Positions 36,690 through 45,870 of a stretch of 64,000 nt of DNA are shown piece by piece. The notes under the pieces are model-generated. The model was not told the DNA's origin, did not search any database, and saw only the letters and a list, made by a program, of their open reading frames with translations. The stretch comes from Anoxybacillus tengchongensis (GTDB lineage Bacteria; Bacillota; Bacilli; Bacillales; Anoxybacillaceae). Position numbers and translations under genes: made by a program. Numbering within the stretch: position 1 is the first letter of the stretch; each line of letters starts with the position of its first letter. The DNA lies in contig NZ_JACHES010000001.1 of the NCBI RefSeq assembly GCF_014201585.1, positions 124,001 to 188,000 on the forward strand. Direction: 5' to 3'.

Positions 36690-37793
36690 ATGGAGATTTT
36701 CAAATATATGGAGCAATACGACTATGAGCAATTAGTATTTTGCCAAGATAAAGAATCAGGATTAAAAGCAATCATTGCTATTCATGATACAACACTTGGA
36801 CCAGCGTTAGGTGGCACGCGTATGTGGATGTACGAATCAGAAGATGCAGCCATTGAAGATGCGCTTCGTTTAGCGCGTGGCATGACATATAAAAACGCTG
36901 CAGCCGGATTAAATCTTGGCGGTGGAAAAGCGGTCATCATTGGGGATCCACGAAAAGATAAAAATGAAGCGATGTTTAGAGCGTTTGGTCGCTTTATTCA
37001 AGGATTAAACGGTCGCTACATTACAGCAGAGGACGTCGGTACAACGGTTGCGGATATGGACATTATTTATGAAGAAACAGATTATGTCACAGGTATTTCA
37101 CCAGCGTTCGGTTCATCTGGAAATCCTTCTCCCGTTACTGCGTACGGTGTGTATCGTGGCATGAAAGCAGCAGCAAAAGAGGCGTTTGGCAGCGATTCAC
37201 TTGAGGGAAAAGTCATTGCGGTGCAAGGTGTCGGTAACGTGGCGTACAATTTATGCCGTCATCTTCATGAAGAAGGTGCAAAGCTCATTGTTACAGATAT
37301 CAATAAAGAAGCGGTACAACGCGTTGTCGAAGAGTTTGGCGCAAAAGCAGTTGATCCGAACGATATTTACGGTGTGGATTGCGATATTTTCGCTCCGTGT
37401 GCGCTCGGGGGCATTATTAATGACCAAACGATTCCGCAGTTAAAAGCAAAAGTCATTGCTGGCGCTGCCAACAACCAATTGCGCGAAGCAAGACATGGAG
37501 ACATCATTCATGAAATGGGTATCGTTTATGCGCCAGACTATGTCATTAATGCCGGAGGCGTTATTAACGTAGCCGATGAGCTATATGGATATAATCGTGA
37601 ACGTGCGATGAAAAAAGTTGAGCAAATTTACAACAATATTGAAAAAGTCATCGAAATTGCGAAGCGTGATGGCATTCCGACATACCAAGCAGCAGACCGT
37701 TTAGCTGAAGAACGTATTGCAAAAATGCGTCAATCACGTAGCCAATTTTTACAAAACGGTCAGCACATTTTAAGCCGTCGTCGCACGCGCTAA
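36690..37793 (+). CDS. bcd: Leucine (branched-chain amino acid) dehydrogenase
   Basis: A 367-residue NAD-dependent Glu/Leu/Phe/Val dehydrogenase, deaminating leucine, valine and isoleucine to keto acids for the BKD complex. [30 protein letters not shown] with the active Lys, and the NAD fold [14 protein letters not shown] are present. The ATG follows AAGGGGGAACGAAAG. It sits between ptb and buk. Confidence 0.95.
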   Translation: MEIFKYMEQYDYEQLVFCQDKESGLKAIIAIHDTTLGPALGGTRMWMYESEDAAIEDALRLARGMTYKNAAAGLNLGGGKAVIIGDPRKDKNEAMFRAFGRFIQGLNGRYITAEDVGTTVADMDIIYEETDYVTGISPAFGSSGNPSPVTAYGVYRGMKAAAKEAFGSDSLEGKVIAVQGVGNVAYNLCRHLHEEGAKLIVTDINKEAVQRVVEEFGAKAVDPNDIYGVDCDIFAPCALGGIINDQTIPQLKAKVIAGAANNQLREARHGDIIHEMGIVYAPDYVINAGGVINVADELYGYNRERAMKKVEQIYNNIEKVIEIAKRDGIPTYQAADRLAEERIAKMRQSRSQFLQNGQHILSRRRTR

Positions 37794-37798
37794 ATAAA

Positions 37799-37829
37799 AG
37801 AAGCGAGGACGGTCGTTCTCGCTTCGTCG
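37799..37829 (+). other. Hairpin between bcd and buk without a T tract
   Basis: GAAGCGAG (37800-37807) pairs with CTCGCTTC (37818-37825) around a 10-base loop. No T run follows, so it is more likely an RNA-processing or mRNA-stability element within the operon than a terminator. Confidence 0.5.
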
Positions 37830-37853
37830 ATGATAAAAATGGAGGGTTACACA

Positions 37854-38954
37854 TTGCAAGAACATTCATTTCGCATCTTAGTCATTAATCCGGGATCGAC
37901 GTCAACGAAAATTGGCGTTTTTGATAATGAGCGCTCCATTTTAGAAAAAACGATTCGTCATGATGCAGAAGCGTTACAAGTGTATAAAAAAATTATTGAT
38001 CAATACGAATTTCGTAAGCAAACGATTTTGGAAACGCTTGATCATGAAGGTATCAATATTTCTAAGCTCGATGCAGTATGCGGCCGTGGAGGCTTACTCC
38101 GTCCAATTGAAGGTGGCACATATGCTGTTAATGAGGCGATGTTGCAAGATTTAAGACGTGGGTACTCTGGTCAACATGCTTCAAATCTTGGAGGCATTTT
38201 AGCACATGAAATTGCTTCAGCATTAAATATTCCAGCCTTTATTGTCGACCCAGTCGTTGTAGATGAACTTGATCCGATTGCTCGCGTTTCTGGATTTTCA
38301 TTAATTGAGCGTCGTAGCATTTTCCATGCATTGAATCAGAAAGCTGTTGCACGTCGTGTAGCTAAACAAATGGGTAAAACGTATGAAGATGTCAATTTCA
38401 TTGTCGCGCATATGGGCGGAGGTATTACAGTCGGTGCACATAAATGCGGGCGTGTCATTGATGTCAACAACGGATTGGACGGAGAAGGTCCGTTTAGCCC
38501 AGAACGTGCTGGAACTGTGCCAGCCGGTGATCTTGTCTCCCTTTGTTTTTCAGGCGAATATTATCGCGAAGAAGTGATGCGCATGCTCGTTGGGGGCGGA
38601 GGTCTCGTTGGCTATTTAGGGACGAACGATGCGGTGAAAGTCGAGAAAATGATCGAAAATGGTGATGAGAAGGCAAAACTCATTTATAGCGCGATGGCAT
38701 ACCAAGTAGCGAAAGAAATAGGAGCAGCAAGTGCCGTTTTAGCCGGAAAAGTCGATGCCATCATCTTAACGGGCGGTTTAGCGTATGGAAAACAATTTGT
38801 GAAAGAAATTGCTGATCGGGTACAATGGATTGCCGACGTCATCGTGCAACCAGGGGAAAATGAATTGCAGGCGCTTGCTGAAGGTGCGCTTCGCGTATTG
38901 CGTGGAGAAGAAAAAGCAAAACAATATCCACAAGCGGTCAAAACAACGGTTTAA
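37854..38954 (+). CDS. buk: Butyrate/branched-chain fatty acid kinase
   Basis: A 366-residue acetokinase-family enzyme making ATP from acyl phosphate. [20 protein letters not shown] binds phosphate at the N-terminus, [14 protein letters not shown] and [10 protein letters not shown] form the ATP site. The TTG start is preceded at 8 bases by GGAGGG (37841-37846); an ATG at 37833 in frame lacks such a site. Confidence 0.94.
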   Translation: MQEHSFRILVINPGSTSTKIGVFDNERSILEKTIRHDAEALQVYKKIIDQYEFRKQTILETLDHEGINISKLDAVCGRGGLLRPIEGGTYAVNEAMLQDLRRGYSGQHASNLGGILAHEIASALNIPAFIVDPVVVDELDPIARVSGFSLIERRSIFHALNQKAVARRVAKQMGKTYEDVNFIVAHMGGGITVGAHKCGRVIDVNNGLDGEGPFSPERAGTVPAGDLVSLCFSGEYYREEVMRMLVGGGGLVGYLGTNDAVKVEKMIENGDEKAKLIYSAMAYQVAKEIGAASAVLAGKVDAIILTGGLAYGKQFVKEIADRVQWIADVIVQPGENELQALAEGALRVLRGEEKAKQYPQAVKTTV

Positions 38955-38966
38955 GGGGATGAAATG

Positions 38967-40388
38967 ATGGCTAAAGAGTACGATGTAGTCATACTTGGGG
39001 GCGGAACAGGCGGATATGTCGCTGCGATTCGCGCTGCCCAGCTCGGTTTAAAAACAGCAATTGTTGAAAAAGGAAAGCTCGGGGGAACGTGTCTACATGC
39101 AGGATGCATTCCGAGTAAAGCGTTATTGCGCAGCGCAGAAGTGTACGCTCAAACAAAAGAAAGTGAAACGTTTGGTGTAGTTGCTAGCGAGGTGCGATTA
39201 GATTTTGCGAAAGTACAAGCGCGCAAACAAGCGATTATTGACCAACTGCATAAAGGCATCCACATGTTGATGAAAAAAGGAAAAATTGATGTGTATGAAG
39301 GAACGGGACGTATTTTAGGTCCATCCATTTTTTCACCGATGCCGGGAACGATTTCTGTTGAGATGAACGATGGAACGGAAAATGAAATGCTTGTACCAAA
39401 ATACGTTGTCGTCGCAACAGGATCTCGCCCACGTACGTTACCTGGCCTAACAATTGACGGTCAATTTGTCATGACATCAGACGAAGCATTACGCATGGAG
39501 ACGTTGCCATCTTCTATCATCATTGTTGGCGGTGGTGTCATCGGAATCGAATGGGCATCGATGTTAAACGATTTTGGGGTAGATGTTACAGTCATTGAGT
39601 ATGCAGATCGCATTTTGCCGACAGAAGACCGAGATGTCTCAAAAGAAATTGAAAAAATATTAAAACAGCGTGGTGTACGCATTGTTACAAAAGCGAAAGT
39701 GTTACCAGAAACGCTCGTTGTTGGAAATGGTGTACGCATTCAAGCAGAGATTAATGGACAAAACGAAACGTTTACAGCTGAAAAAATGCTCGTTTCCGTC
39801 GGACGTCAAGCAAACGTTGAAGGCATCGGATTAGAAAATACCGATATTGTCGTCGAAAAAGGGTTTATTCAAACGAACGAGTATTATCAAACGAAAGAAA
39901 AACACATTTATGCGATTGGTGATGTGATCGGTGGTTTACAGCTTGCTCATGTTGCTTCACATGAGGGGATCATTGCAATTGAACATCTCGCTGGAAAAGA
40001 AGTTCACCCACTTGATTATGCGATGGTGCCAAAATGCATTTACAGTCGTCCTGAGGCTGCGAGCGTTGGCTTAACAGAAGAAGAAGCGAAGGCAAAAGGA
40101 TACGAAGTGAAAGTCGGCAAATTCCCGTTTAAAGCGATTGGAAAAGCGCTCGTGTACGGAGAGGCGGAAGGATTTGTAAAAATTGTCGCTGATGCAAAGA
40201 CAGATGATTTGCTCGGTGTGCACATGGTTGGTCCGCACGTCACAGATATGATTTCTGAAGCTGGATTAGCACGCGTGCTTGATGCGACACCGTGGGAAAT
40301 TGCGCATACGATTCATCCGCATCCGACGCTGTCAGAAGCGATGATGGAAGCAGCGCTTGCTGTTGACGGAAAAGCGATTCATTTTTAA
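38967..40388 (+). CDS. lpdV: Dihydrolipoamide dehydrogenase of the BKD complex (E3)
   Basis: A 473-residue flavoprotein reoxidising the lipoyl groups of BkdB. FAD motif GGGTGGYVAAIRAAQLG, redox disulfide GGTCLHAGC, NAD motif GGGVIGIEW, and the interface HPHPTLSEA are intact. The second of two adjacent ATGs is used because it aligns with B. subtilis LpdV and gives better spacing to AAGGGG. Confidence 0.95.
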   Translation: MAKEYDVVILGGGTGGYVAAIRAAQLGLKTAIVEKGKLGGTCLHAGCIPSKALLRSAEVYAQTKESETFGVVASEVRLDFAKVQARKQAIIDQLHKGIHMLMKKGKIDVYEGTGRILGPSIFSPMPGTISVEMNDGTENEMLVPKYVVVATGSRPRTLPGLTIDGQFVMTSDEALRMETLPSSIIIVGGGVIGIEWASMLNDFGVDVTVIEYADRILPTEDRDVSKEIEKILKQRGVRIVTKAKVLPETLVVGNGVRIQAEINGQNETFTAEKMLVSVGRQANVEGIGLENTDIVVEKGFIQTNEYYQTKEKHIYAIGDVIGGLQLAHVASHEGIIAIEHLAGKEVHPLDYAMVPKCIYSRPEAASVGLTEEEAKAKGYEVKVGKFPFKAIGKALVYGEAEGFVKIVADAKTDDLLGVHMVGPHVTDMISEAGLARVLDATPWEIAHTIHPHPTLSEAMMEAALAVDGKAIHF

Positions 40389-40399
40389 AGGAGGAATGC

Positions 40400-41392
40400 A
40401 TGATGCGTCATAAACAACTCGGTTTAAGCGATGAAACCGTTTTACAAATGTATGAAACAATGGTGTTAGCGCGCAAAATTGACGAGCGGATGTGGCTACT
40501 CAACCGCGCGGGTAAAATTCCGTTCGTCATTTCTTGTCAAGGGCAAGAAGCAGCGCAAGTGGGAGCTGCATTCGCTTTAGATCGCACGAAAGATTATGTA
40601 TTACCATATTATCGTGACATGGGTGTCGTATTAACGTTCGGTATGACACCGACAGAACTCATGCTTTCAGCATTTGCGAAAGCTGAAGATCCAAACTCTG
40701 GCGGTCGTCAAATGCCAGGCCATTTCGGGAAAAAGAAAAATCGAATCGTCACGGGCTCTTCGCCAGTTACAACGCAAGTGCCACATGCTGTTGGTATCGC
40801 ACTAGCAGCGAAAATGGAGAAAAAAGATTTCGTATCGTTCGTTACATTTGGAGAAGGGTCTTCTAACCAAGGTGACTTCCACGAAGGAGCAAACTTTGCT
40901 GGTGTTCACAAGTTGCCGGTCATTTTTATGTGCGAAAACAATAAATATGCGATTTCAGTTCCAATTGAAAAGCAGTTAGCTTGCGAAAAAGTATCCGATC
41001 GTGCCATCGGCTACGGCATGCCAGGATACACTGTTGACGGTACAGATCCGCTTGAAGTATATCGCGTCGTCAAAGAAGCAGCAGACCGTGCGCGCCGCGG
41101 TGAAGGCCCAACGTTAATTGAAACGGTTGCTTATCGTTTAACGGCGCATTCATCAGACGATGATGACCGCGCATATCGTACGCCAGAAGAAATTGCAGAA
41201 GCAAAATCAAAAGATCCAATTTACTTGTTTGCAAACTACTTAAAAGAAGTAGGCGTATTAACAGACGAGCTAGAGAAAGAAATTCTCGATCGCGTCATGA
41301 AACAAGTCAATGAAGCAACAGATTATGCGGAAAAAGCACCATATGCAGAACCAGAACATGCGTTGAAATACGTATACGCAGAGGAGGAATAA
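40400..41392 (+). CDS. bkdAA: Branched-chain 2-oxoacid dehydrogenase E1 alpha
   Basis: A 330-residue thiamine-diphosphate subunit decarboxylating branched keto acids. ARKIDERMWLLNRAGKIPF, SCQGQEAAQVGAAFAL and the TPP motif GEGSSNQGDFHEGANFA are present, with the YRLTAHSSDDDDRAYR loop that B. subtilis also has. AAAGGAGG precedes two consecutive ATGs (40400 and 40403). It pairs with bkdAB two bases downstream. Confidence 0.95.
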   Translation: MMRHKQLGLSDETVLQMYETMVLARKIDERMWLLNRAGKIPFVISCQGQEAAQVGAAFALDRTKDYVLPYYRDMGVVLTFGMTPTELMLSAFAKAEDPNSGGRQMPGHFGKKKNRIVTGSSPVTTQVPHAVGIALAAKMEKKDFVSFVTFGEGSSNQGDFHEGANFAGVHKLPVIFMCENNKYAISVPIEKQLACEKVSDRAIGYGMPGYTVDGTDPLEVYRVVKEAADRARRGEGPTLIETVAYRLTAHSSDDDDRAYRTPEEIAEAKSKDPIYLFANYLKEVGVLTDELEKEILDRVMKQVNEATDYAEKAPYAEPEHALKYVYAEEE

Positions 41393-41394
41393 AT

Positions 41395-42378
41395 ATGCCT
41401 GTCATTTCATATATCGATGCCGTTACGATGGCGATTCGCGAAGAAATGGAACGTGACCCGCGCGTATTCGTACTTGGGGAAGATGTCGGAAAAAAAGGGG
41501 GCGTATTTAAAGCAACACAAGGGCTATATGATCAATTTGGCGAAGAGCGCGTCATTGATACGCCGCTTGCGGAATCTGCGATCGTAGGCGTGGGCATTGG
41601 CGCCGCGATGTACGGATTGCGTCCCATTGCTGAAATTCAATTTGCTGATTTCATTATGCCTGCTGTAAACCAAATTATTTCCGAAGCAGCGCGTATTCGT
41701 TATCGTTCAAATAATGATTGGAACTGTCCAATTGTCATTCGTGCTCCTTATGGTGGCGGTGTTCACGGGGCGCTATATCATTCGCAATCCGTTGAAGCGA
41801 TTTTTGCGAATCAGCCGGGATTAAAAATTGTCATGCCATCTACACCATACGATGTGAAAGGGTTATTAAAAGCGGCGATTCGCGATGAAGATCCGGTACT
41901 GTTTTTTGAGCATAAACGAGCATATCGCCTCATTAAAGGGGAAGTGCCAACAGATGATTATGTGCTACCAATTGGTAAAGCAGACGTTAAACGTGAAGGG
42001 GAAGATATTACAGTTATCACGTACGGTTTATGCGTTCATTTCGCGCTACAAGCTGCTGAAAAATTGGCACAAGAAGGCATTTCTGCTCACATTTTAGACT
42101 TGCGTACCGTATATCCGCTCGATAAAGAAGCGATTATTGAAGCGGCAAGCAAAACAGGAAAAGTGTTGCTTGTGACAGAAGACAACAAAGAAGGAAGCGT
42201 CATGAGTGAAGTGGCGGCAATTATTGCCGAGCATTGCTTATTTGACTTAGACGCGCCAATTATGCGTCTTGCTGGTCCAGACGTTCCAGCCATGCCATAT
42301 GCGCCAACGATGGAAAAATTCTTTATGGTTAACCCAGATAAAGTTGAAAAGGCGATGCGCGAATTGGCGCAGTTTTAA
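41395..42378 (+). CDS. bkdAB: Branched-chain 2-oxoacid dehydrogenase E1 beta
   Basis: A 327-residue transketolase-like beta subunit. LGEDVGKKGGVFKATQGL, PLAESAIVGVGIGAAMYG and RAPYGGGVHGALYHSQS, with the active-site His, are intact. Forms the E1 tetramer with BkdAA. GAGGAGGAATAAAT precedes the ATG. Confidence 0.95.
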   Translation: MPVISYIDAVTMAIREEMERDPRVFVLGEDVGKKGGVFKATQGLYDQFGEERVIDTPLAESAIVGVGIGAAMYGLRPIAEIQFADFIMPAVNQIISEAARIRYRSNNDWNCPIVIRAPYGGGVHGALYHSQSVEAIFANQPGLKIVMPSTPYDVKGLLKAAIRDEDPVLFFEHKRAYRLIKGEVPTDDYVLPIGKADVKREGEDITVITYGLCVHFALQAAEKLAQEGISAHILDLRTVYPLDKEAIIEAASKTGKVLLVTEDNKEGSVMSEVAAIIAEHCLFDLDAPIMRLAGPDVPAMPYAPTMEKFFMVNPDKVEKAMRELAQF

Positions 42379-42390
42379 GGAGGAGTCACG

Positions 42391-43689
42391 ATGGCGATAG
42401 AGAAAATTACGATGCCACAGCTTGGCGAAAGTGTAACGGAAGGAACGATTAGTCAATGGCTTGTGTCTGTTGGCGATCGCGTCAATAAATACGATCCGCT
42501 TGCCGAAGTGATGACAGATAAAGTCAATGCGGAAATTCCATCTTCATTTGCTGGTGTGATTAAAGAAATTATTGCAAAAGAAGGAGAAACATTGCCTGTT
42601 GGCGCTGTCATTTGTACGATTGAAGTCGAAGGAGAAGGACAAGTAGAAGAAAAGCAAACGAGCGTGGAAAACGAATTACCGCCGACGAATGAACAAACGA
42701 ATAAACAACCGGTGAAAAAGCAAGCCGGTGAGCGTGGACGTTACTCGCCAGCTGTTCTTCGTCTCGCGCAAGAACATCACATCGATTTAACACAAGTGAC
42801 AGGAACAGGGATGGGCGGTCGCATTACGCGCAAAGATTTACTTAAACTCATTGAGTCTGGTAACGTGCCAAAAGCGGATGCACCAAAACAAGTCGCTGAG
42901 CAAGTCCAACAAGTAGAAGTACCGAAACAGGATATCGCACCAAAAATAGAGGCGTCAAAACAACAAGCGCCAAGTGTTCCTGTGCAAGCGGGTGACATCG
43001 AAATCCCTGTCACACCAGTCCGAAAAGCAATCGCAACAAATATGCTTCGCAGTAAACATGAAGCACCGCATGCGTGGACGATGGTCGAAGTCGATGTGAC
43101 CAACTTAGTCGCTTATCGCGATTCGATTAAAGATGAATTTAAAAAGCGCGAAGGCTTCAACCTAACATACTTTGCGTTCTTTGTGAAAGCGGTAGCTCAA
43201 GCGTTGAAAGAATTCCCACAAATGAACTCGATGTGGGCAGGCGATAAAATTGTTCAAAAGAAAGATATTAACATTTCGATTGCGGTAGCGACAGACGATG
43301 CCTTATTCGTTCCGGTCATTAAACATGCCGACGAAAAATCGATTAAAGGCATTGCGCGTGAAATTGCGGAATTAGCAGCAAAAGTACGCGCAGGAAAACT
43401 CCGTCCAGAAGATATGCAAGGTGGGACATTCACCGTCAACAACACCGGCTCTTTCGGTTCAGTGCAATCGATGGGCATTATTAACTATCCACAAGCAGCG
43501 ATTTTACAAGTCGAATCAATCGTCAAACGTCCTGTGGTTAAAGATGGTATGATCGCGATTCGCGACATGGTCAATTTATGTTTGTCGCTTGACCATCGCG
43601 TCCTCGACGGCTTAATTTGCGGTCGCTTCTTAGCACGCGTGAAACAAATCTTAGAAAACATGAATAAAGACAATACGCCAATTTATTAA
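42391..43689 (+). CDS. bkdB: Branched-chain 2-oxoacid dehydrogenase E2 (dihydrolipoyl transacylase)
   Basis: A 432-residue E2. Lipoyl domain (1-80) with Lys44 in EVMTDKVNAEIPS; peripheral-subunit binding domain (about 112-150, YSPAVLRLAQEHHIDLTQV); Glu/Gln/Pro-rich linkers; acyltransferase domain (about 205-432) with the catalytic SLDHRVLDGLICGRFL. Last gene of the operon; a terminator follows. Confidence 0.95.
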   Translation: MAIEKITMPQLGESVTEGTISQWLVSVGDRVNKYDPLAEVMTDKVNAEIPSSFAGVIKEIIAKEGETLPVGAVICTIEVEGEGQVEEKQTSVENELPPTNEQTNKQPVKKQAGERGRYSPAVLRLAQEHHIDLTQVTGTGMGGRITRKDLLKLIESGNVPKADAPKQVAEQVQQVEVPKQDIAPKIEASKQQAPSVPVQAGDIEIPVTPVRKAIATNMLRSKHEAPHAWTMVEVDVTNLVAYRDSIKDEFKKREGFNLTYFAFFVKAVAQALKEFPQMNSMWAGDKIVQKKDINISIAVATDDALFVPVIKHADEKSIKGIAREIAELAAKVRAGKLRPEDMQGGTFTVNNTGSFGSVQSMGIINYPQAAILQVESIVKRPVVKDGMIAIRDMVNLCLSLDHRVLDGLICGRFLARVKQILENMNKDNTPIY

Positions 43690-43693
43690 ACGA

Positions 43694-43723
43694 AAAGAGG
43701 GTGTCCACATAGGACCCCTCTTT
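43694..43723 (+). terminator. Terminator of the bkd operon
   Basis: AAAGAGGG (43694-43701) pairs with CCCTCTTT (43716-43723), with GTCC/GGAC inside. Confidence 0.82.
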
Positions 43724-43754
43724 CATTATATTATCCATTAATTACAATTGTTCG

Positions 43755-43783
43755 TTGCCCAAGCTGTCTATATATACTACAAT
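43755..43783 (+). promoter_or_regulatory. Candidate sigma-A promoter of the mutAB operon
   Basis: TTGCCC (43755-43760) and TACAAT (43778-43783) with a 17-bp spacer, 65 bases before the mutA ATG and just after the bkd terminator. Confidence 0.5.
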
Positions 43784-43809
43784 AAATATGAATGTTTCAA
43801 AAATTAAAA

Positions 43810-43823
43810 AGAAAGCGCTTTAA
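43810..43823. promoter_or_regulatory. Candidate CcpA site (cre) downstream of the mutA promoter
   Basis: AGAAAGCGCTTTAA matches 12 of 14 positions of the cre consensus TGWAANCGNTNWCA, with the symmetric core AAAGCGCTTT. At about +20 of the predicted transcript it is placed for roadblock repression. Confidence 0.45.
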
Positions 43824-43848
43824 AGGTCTTCAAAGGGGAGGGATTGTA

Positions 43849-45870
43849 ATGGCGGATTTTTTAACGATGAAAAACGTCTCGTTTCCTATTCCGACATATG
43901 ACGAGTGGAAACAGGAAGTAGAAACATCGCTTAAAGGAAAAACATTTGAAAAGTTAGTGACAACAACGTATGAACAACTGCAAGTAAAACCGATCTATGT
44001 ACGAAGCGATATAGAGGCAACTCCTGAGCAATATCCGGGGTTCCCTGGCTATGTGCGAGGGACGGAGCCAGATGGGTATATGAAAAAAACATGGGCAGTC
44101 AGTCAAGCCATTTCTGCCAAAAATCCTAAGGAATGGAACGAAATCGCAACATACGATATTGCAAGAGGACAGACAGAAATTCATCTTATTTTAGACGAGC
44201 TCGGATTTTCGATCACGTCGCTAGAGGATATCGAAACGATGTTTTCTGGCATTTCGCTTTCCGATTATTCGATTCGTCTCGATGCAGGGGCATGTTCGTT
44301 GTCAGCTTTGGCTCTGTTTGTCGCTTATTTTCATAAACAACAACTTTCGTTCGATTCATTGCGCGGAATAATCGGTATGGACCCGCTTGCGGCATTAGCG
44401 ATAAAAGGGGGACTTCCTACGTCGCTTTCGACGCTGTATGACGTGATGGCGGATGTGACGAAATGGACGAAAGAACAAATGCCTCATATAAAGACGATCA
44501 TCGTTCACGGAGAGCCGTATCATCACGGTGGGGCGAATGCGGTGCAAGAGTTAGCGTTTTCGGTTGCGACCGCTGTCGAATATATGAACGAATGTTTAAA
44601 GCGTGGGTTGACGGTCGATGAGGTGGCCGAACGAATGAGTTTTTCGTTTGCGATTGGCGCCGACTTTTTTATGGAAATTGCAAAACTACGCGCGGCTCGT
44701 GCGATGTGGTCGAATATTGTTCAAGCGTTTGGTGGTAGCGAACGAGCACAAAAAATGTCGCTTCATGCGCGAACGTCGTATTTCACAAAAACGGTGTATG
44801 ACCCATATGTGAACATGCTTCGGGCATCAGCAGAAGCGTTTGCCGCGATTGTCGGTGGTGCAAATAGTTTACACGTTTCCCCGTTTGACGAAGCGATTGG
44901 ACCAGCGAATGAGTTTTCCCGAAGAATTGCCCGTAATACACAATTGATTTTACGAGAAGAAGCGCACATCGGGAAGGTCATCGACCCGGCTGGTGGTTCG
45001 TATTACGTTGAAACGTTAACGGAACAAATCGCAGAAGCTGCATGGAAGCTATTTCAACAAATCGAAGCGAAAGGCGGCATGACAAAAGCGCTGGAAGCGG
45101 GAGTGGTGCAAGCAGAAATCGAAAAAATCGCGAAACTCCGCGAGCAAAACGTCAAGGCGCGCAAAGAACGAATCATCGGCACAAACGTTTACGCCAATTT
45201 AGCAGAGCCAAAACCGAATATCCAATCCGTATCGCCGTCAAAAGATGAATCGTATGATGGCGAAACGATGGAACAAAGCGGAAATTGGGTAGATAGCGCC
45301 ATTGCTTTCGTTCATCGTCGAGCGACCGCTCGAGGAATCGATGCTGCGCTCACCATGACTGGTCCATCGATTGCCATTTCCCCAGTTCGCCAATGGCGGC
45401 TATCCGAGCCGTTTGAGCAGCTGCGTCAAGCAGCGGAGCGGCATTTAGAAACGCACGGAAAGCGTCCGACCGTTCATCTCATCAATCTCGGTGCTATCGC
45501 CCATCATAAGGCGCGCGCTGATTTTATGACCGGCTTTTTTGAAGCGGGTGGATTTGCTGTCGTAAAAAATGACGGCTATATGTCGATTGACGAGGCGATA
45601 AAAGAAGCGTTAGAAGCAGGCGGAACACACTACATCATTTGCGGAACGGACGAAAGCTATCTGGAAGCGGTCCCAGCGATCGCAAAAGCATTAAAGGTCG
45701 TGAATCCGCCACGAAACGTCTACGTCGCTGGAAAACAATCGCCGGAAATCGAAACTGCTTTTATAGAAGCAGGGGTGGACGGATTTATTCATATCGGTTC
45801 TAATTGCTACGAAACGCTTGTGACGTTTATGAAGGACATGGGGGTGGCTTTAGATGGAGCGGAAAGTTGA
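43849..45870 (+). CDS. mutA: Methylmalonyl-CoA mutase small (non-catalytic) subunit
   Basis: A 673-residue paralogue of MutB. It keeps the barrel domain and a C-terminal flavodoxin-like region, but the cobalamin motif D-x-H-x-x-G is missing (the matching place reads [14 protein letters not shown]), as in known small subunits of the heterodimeric enzyme. It forms the MutA-MutB pair that turns (R)-methylmalonyl-CoA into succinyl-CoA. The ATG follows AAAGGGGAGGGATTGTA; an ATG 19 codons earlier lacks a ribosome site. It overlaps mutB by 17 bases. Confidence 0.93.
   Translation: MADFLTMKNVSFPIPTYDEWKQEVETSLKGKTFEKLVTTTYEQLQVKPIYVRSDIEATPEQYPGFPGYVRGTEPDGYMKKTWAVSQAISAKNPKEWNEIATYDIARGQTEIHLILDELGFSITSLEDIETMFSGISLSDYSIRLDAGACSLSALALFVAYFHKQQLSFDSLRGIIGMDPLAALAIKGGLPTSLSTLYDVMADVTKWTKEQMPHIKTIIVHGEPYHHGGANAVQELAFSVATAVEYMNECLKRGLTVDEVAERMSFSFAIGADFFMEIAKLRAARAMWSNIVQAFGGSERAQKMSLHARTSYFTKTVYDPYVNMLRASAEAFAAIVGGANSLHVSPFDEAIGPANEFSRRIARNTQLILREEAHIGKVIDPAGGSYYVETLTEQIAEAAWKLFQQIEAKGGMTKALEAGVVQAEIEKIAKLREQNVKARKERIIGTNVYANLAEPKPNIQSVSPSKDESYDGETMEQSGNWVDSAIAFVHRRATARGIDAALTMTGPSIAISPVRQWRLSEPFEQLRQAAERHLETHGKRPTVHLINLGAIAHHKARADFMTGFFEAGGFAVVKNDGYMSIDEAIKEALEAGGTHYIICGTDESYLEAVPAIAKALKVVNPPRNVYVAGKQSPEIETAFIEAGVDGFIHIGSNCYETLVTFMKDMGVALDGAES

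Noticed and set aside
45400-45870. Inactivated cobalamin site in mutA as a sign of gene decay
   Set aside because: Small subunits of heterodimeric methylmalonyl-CoA mutases normally lack the D-x-H-x-x-G motif.
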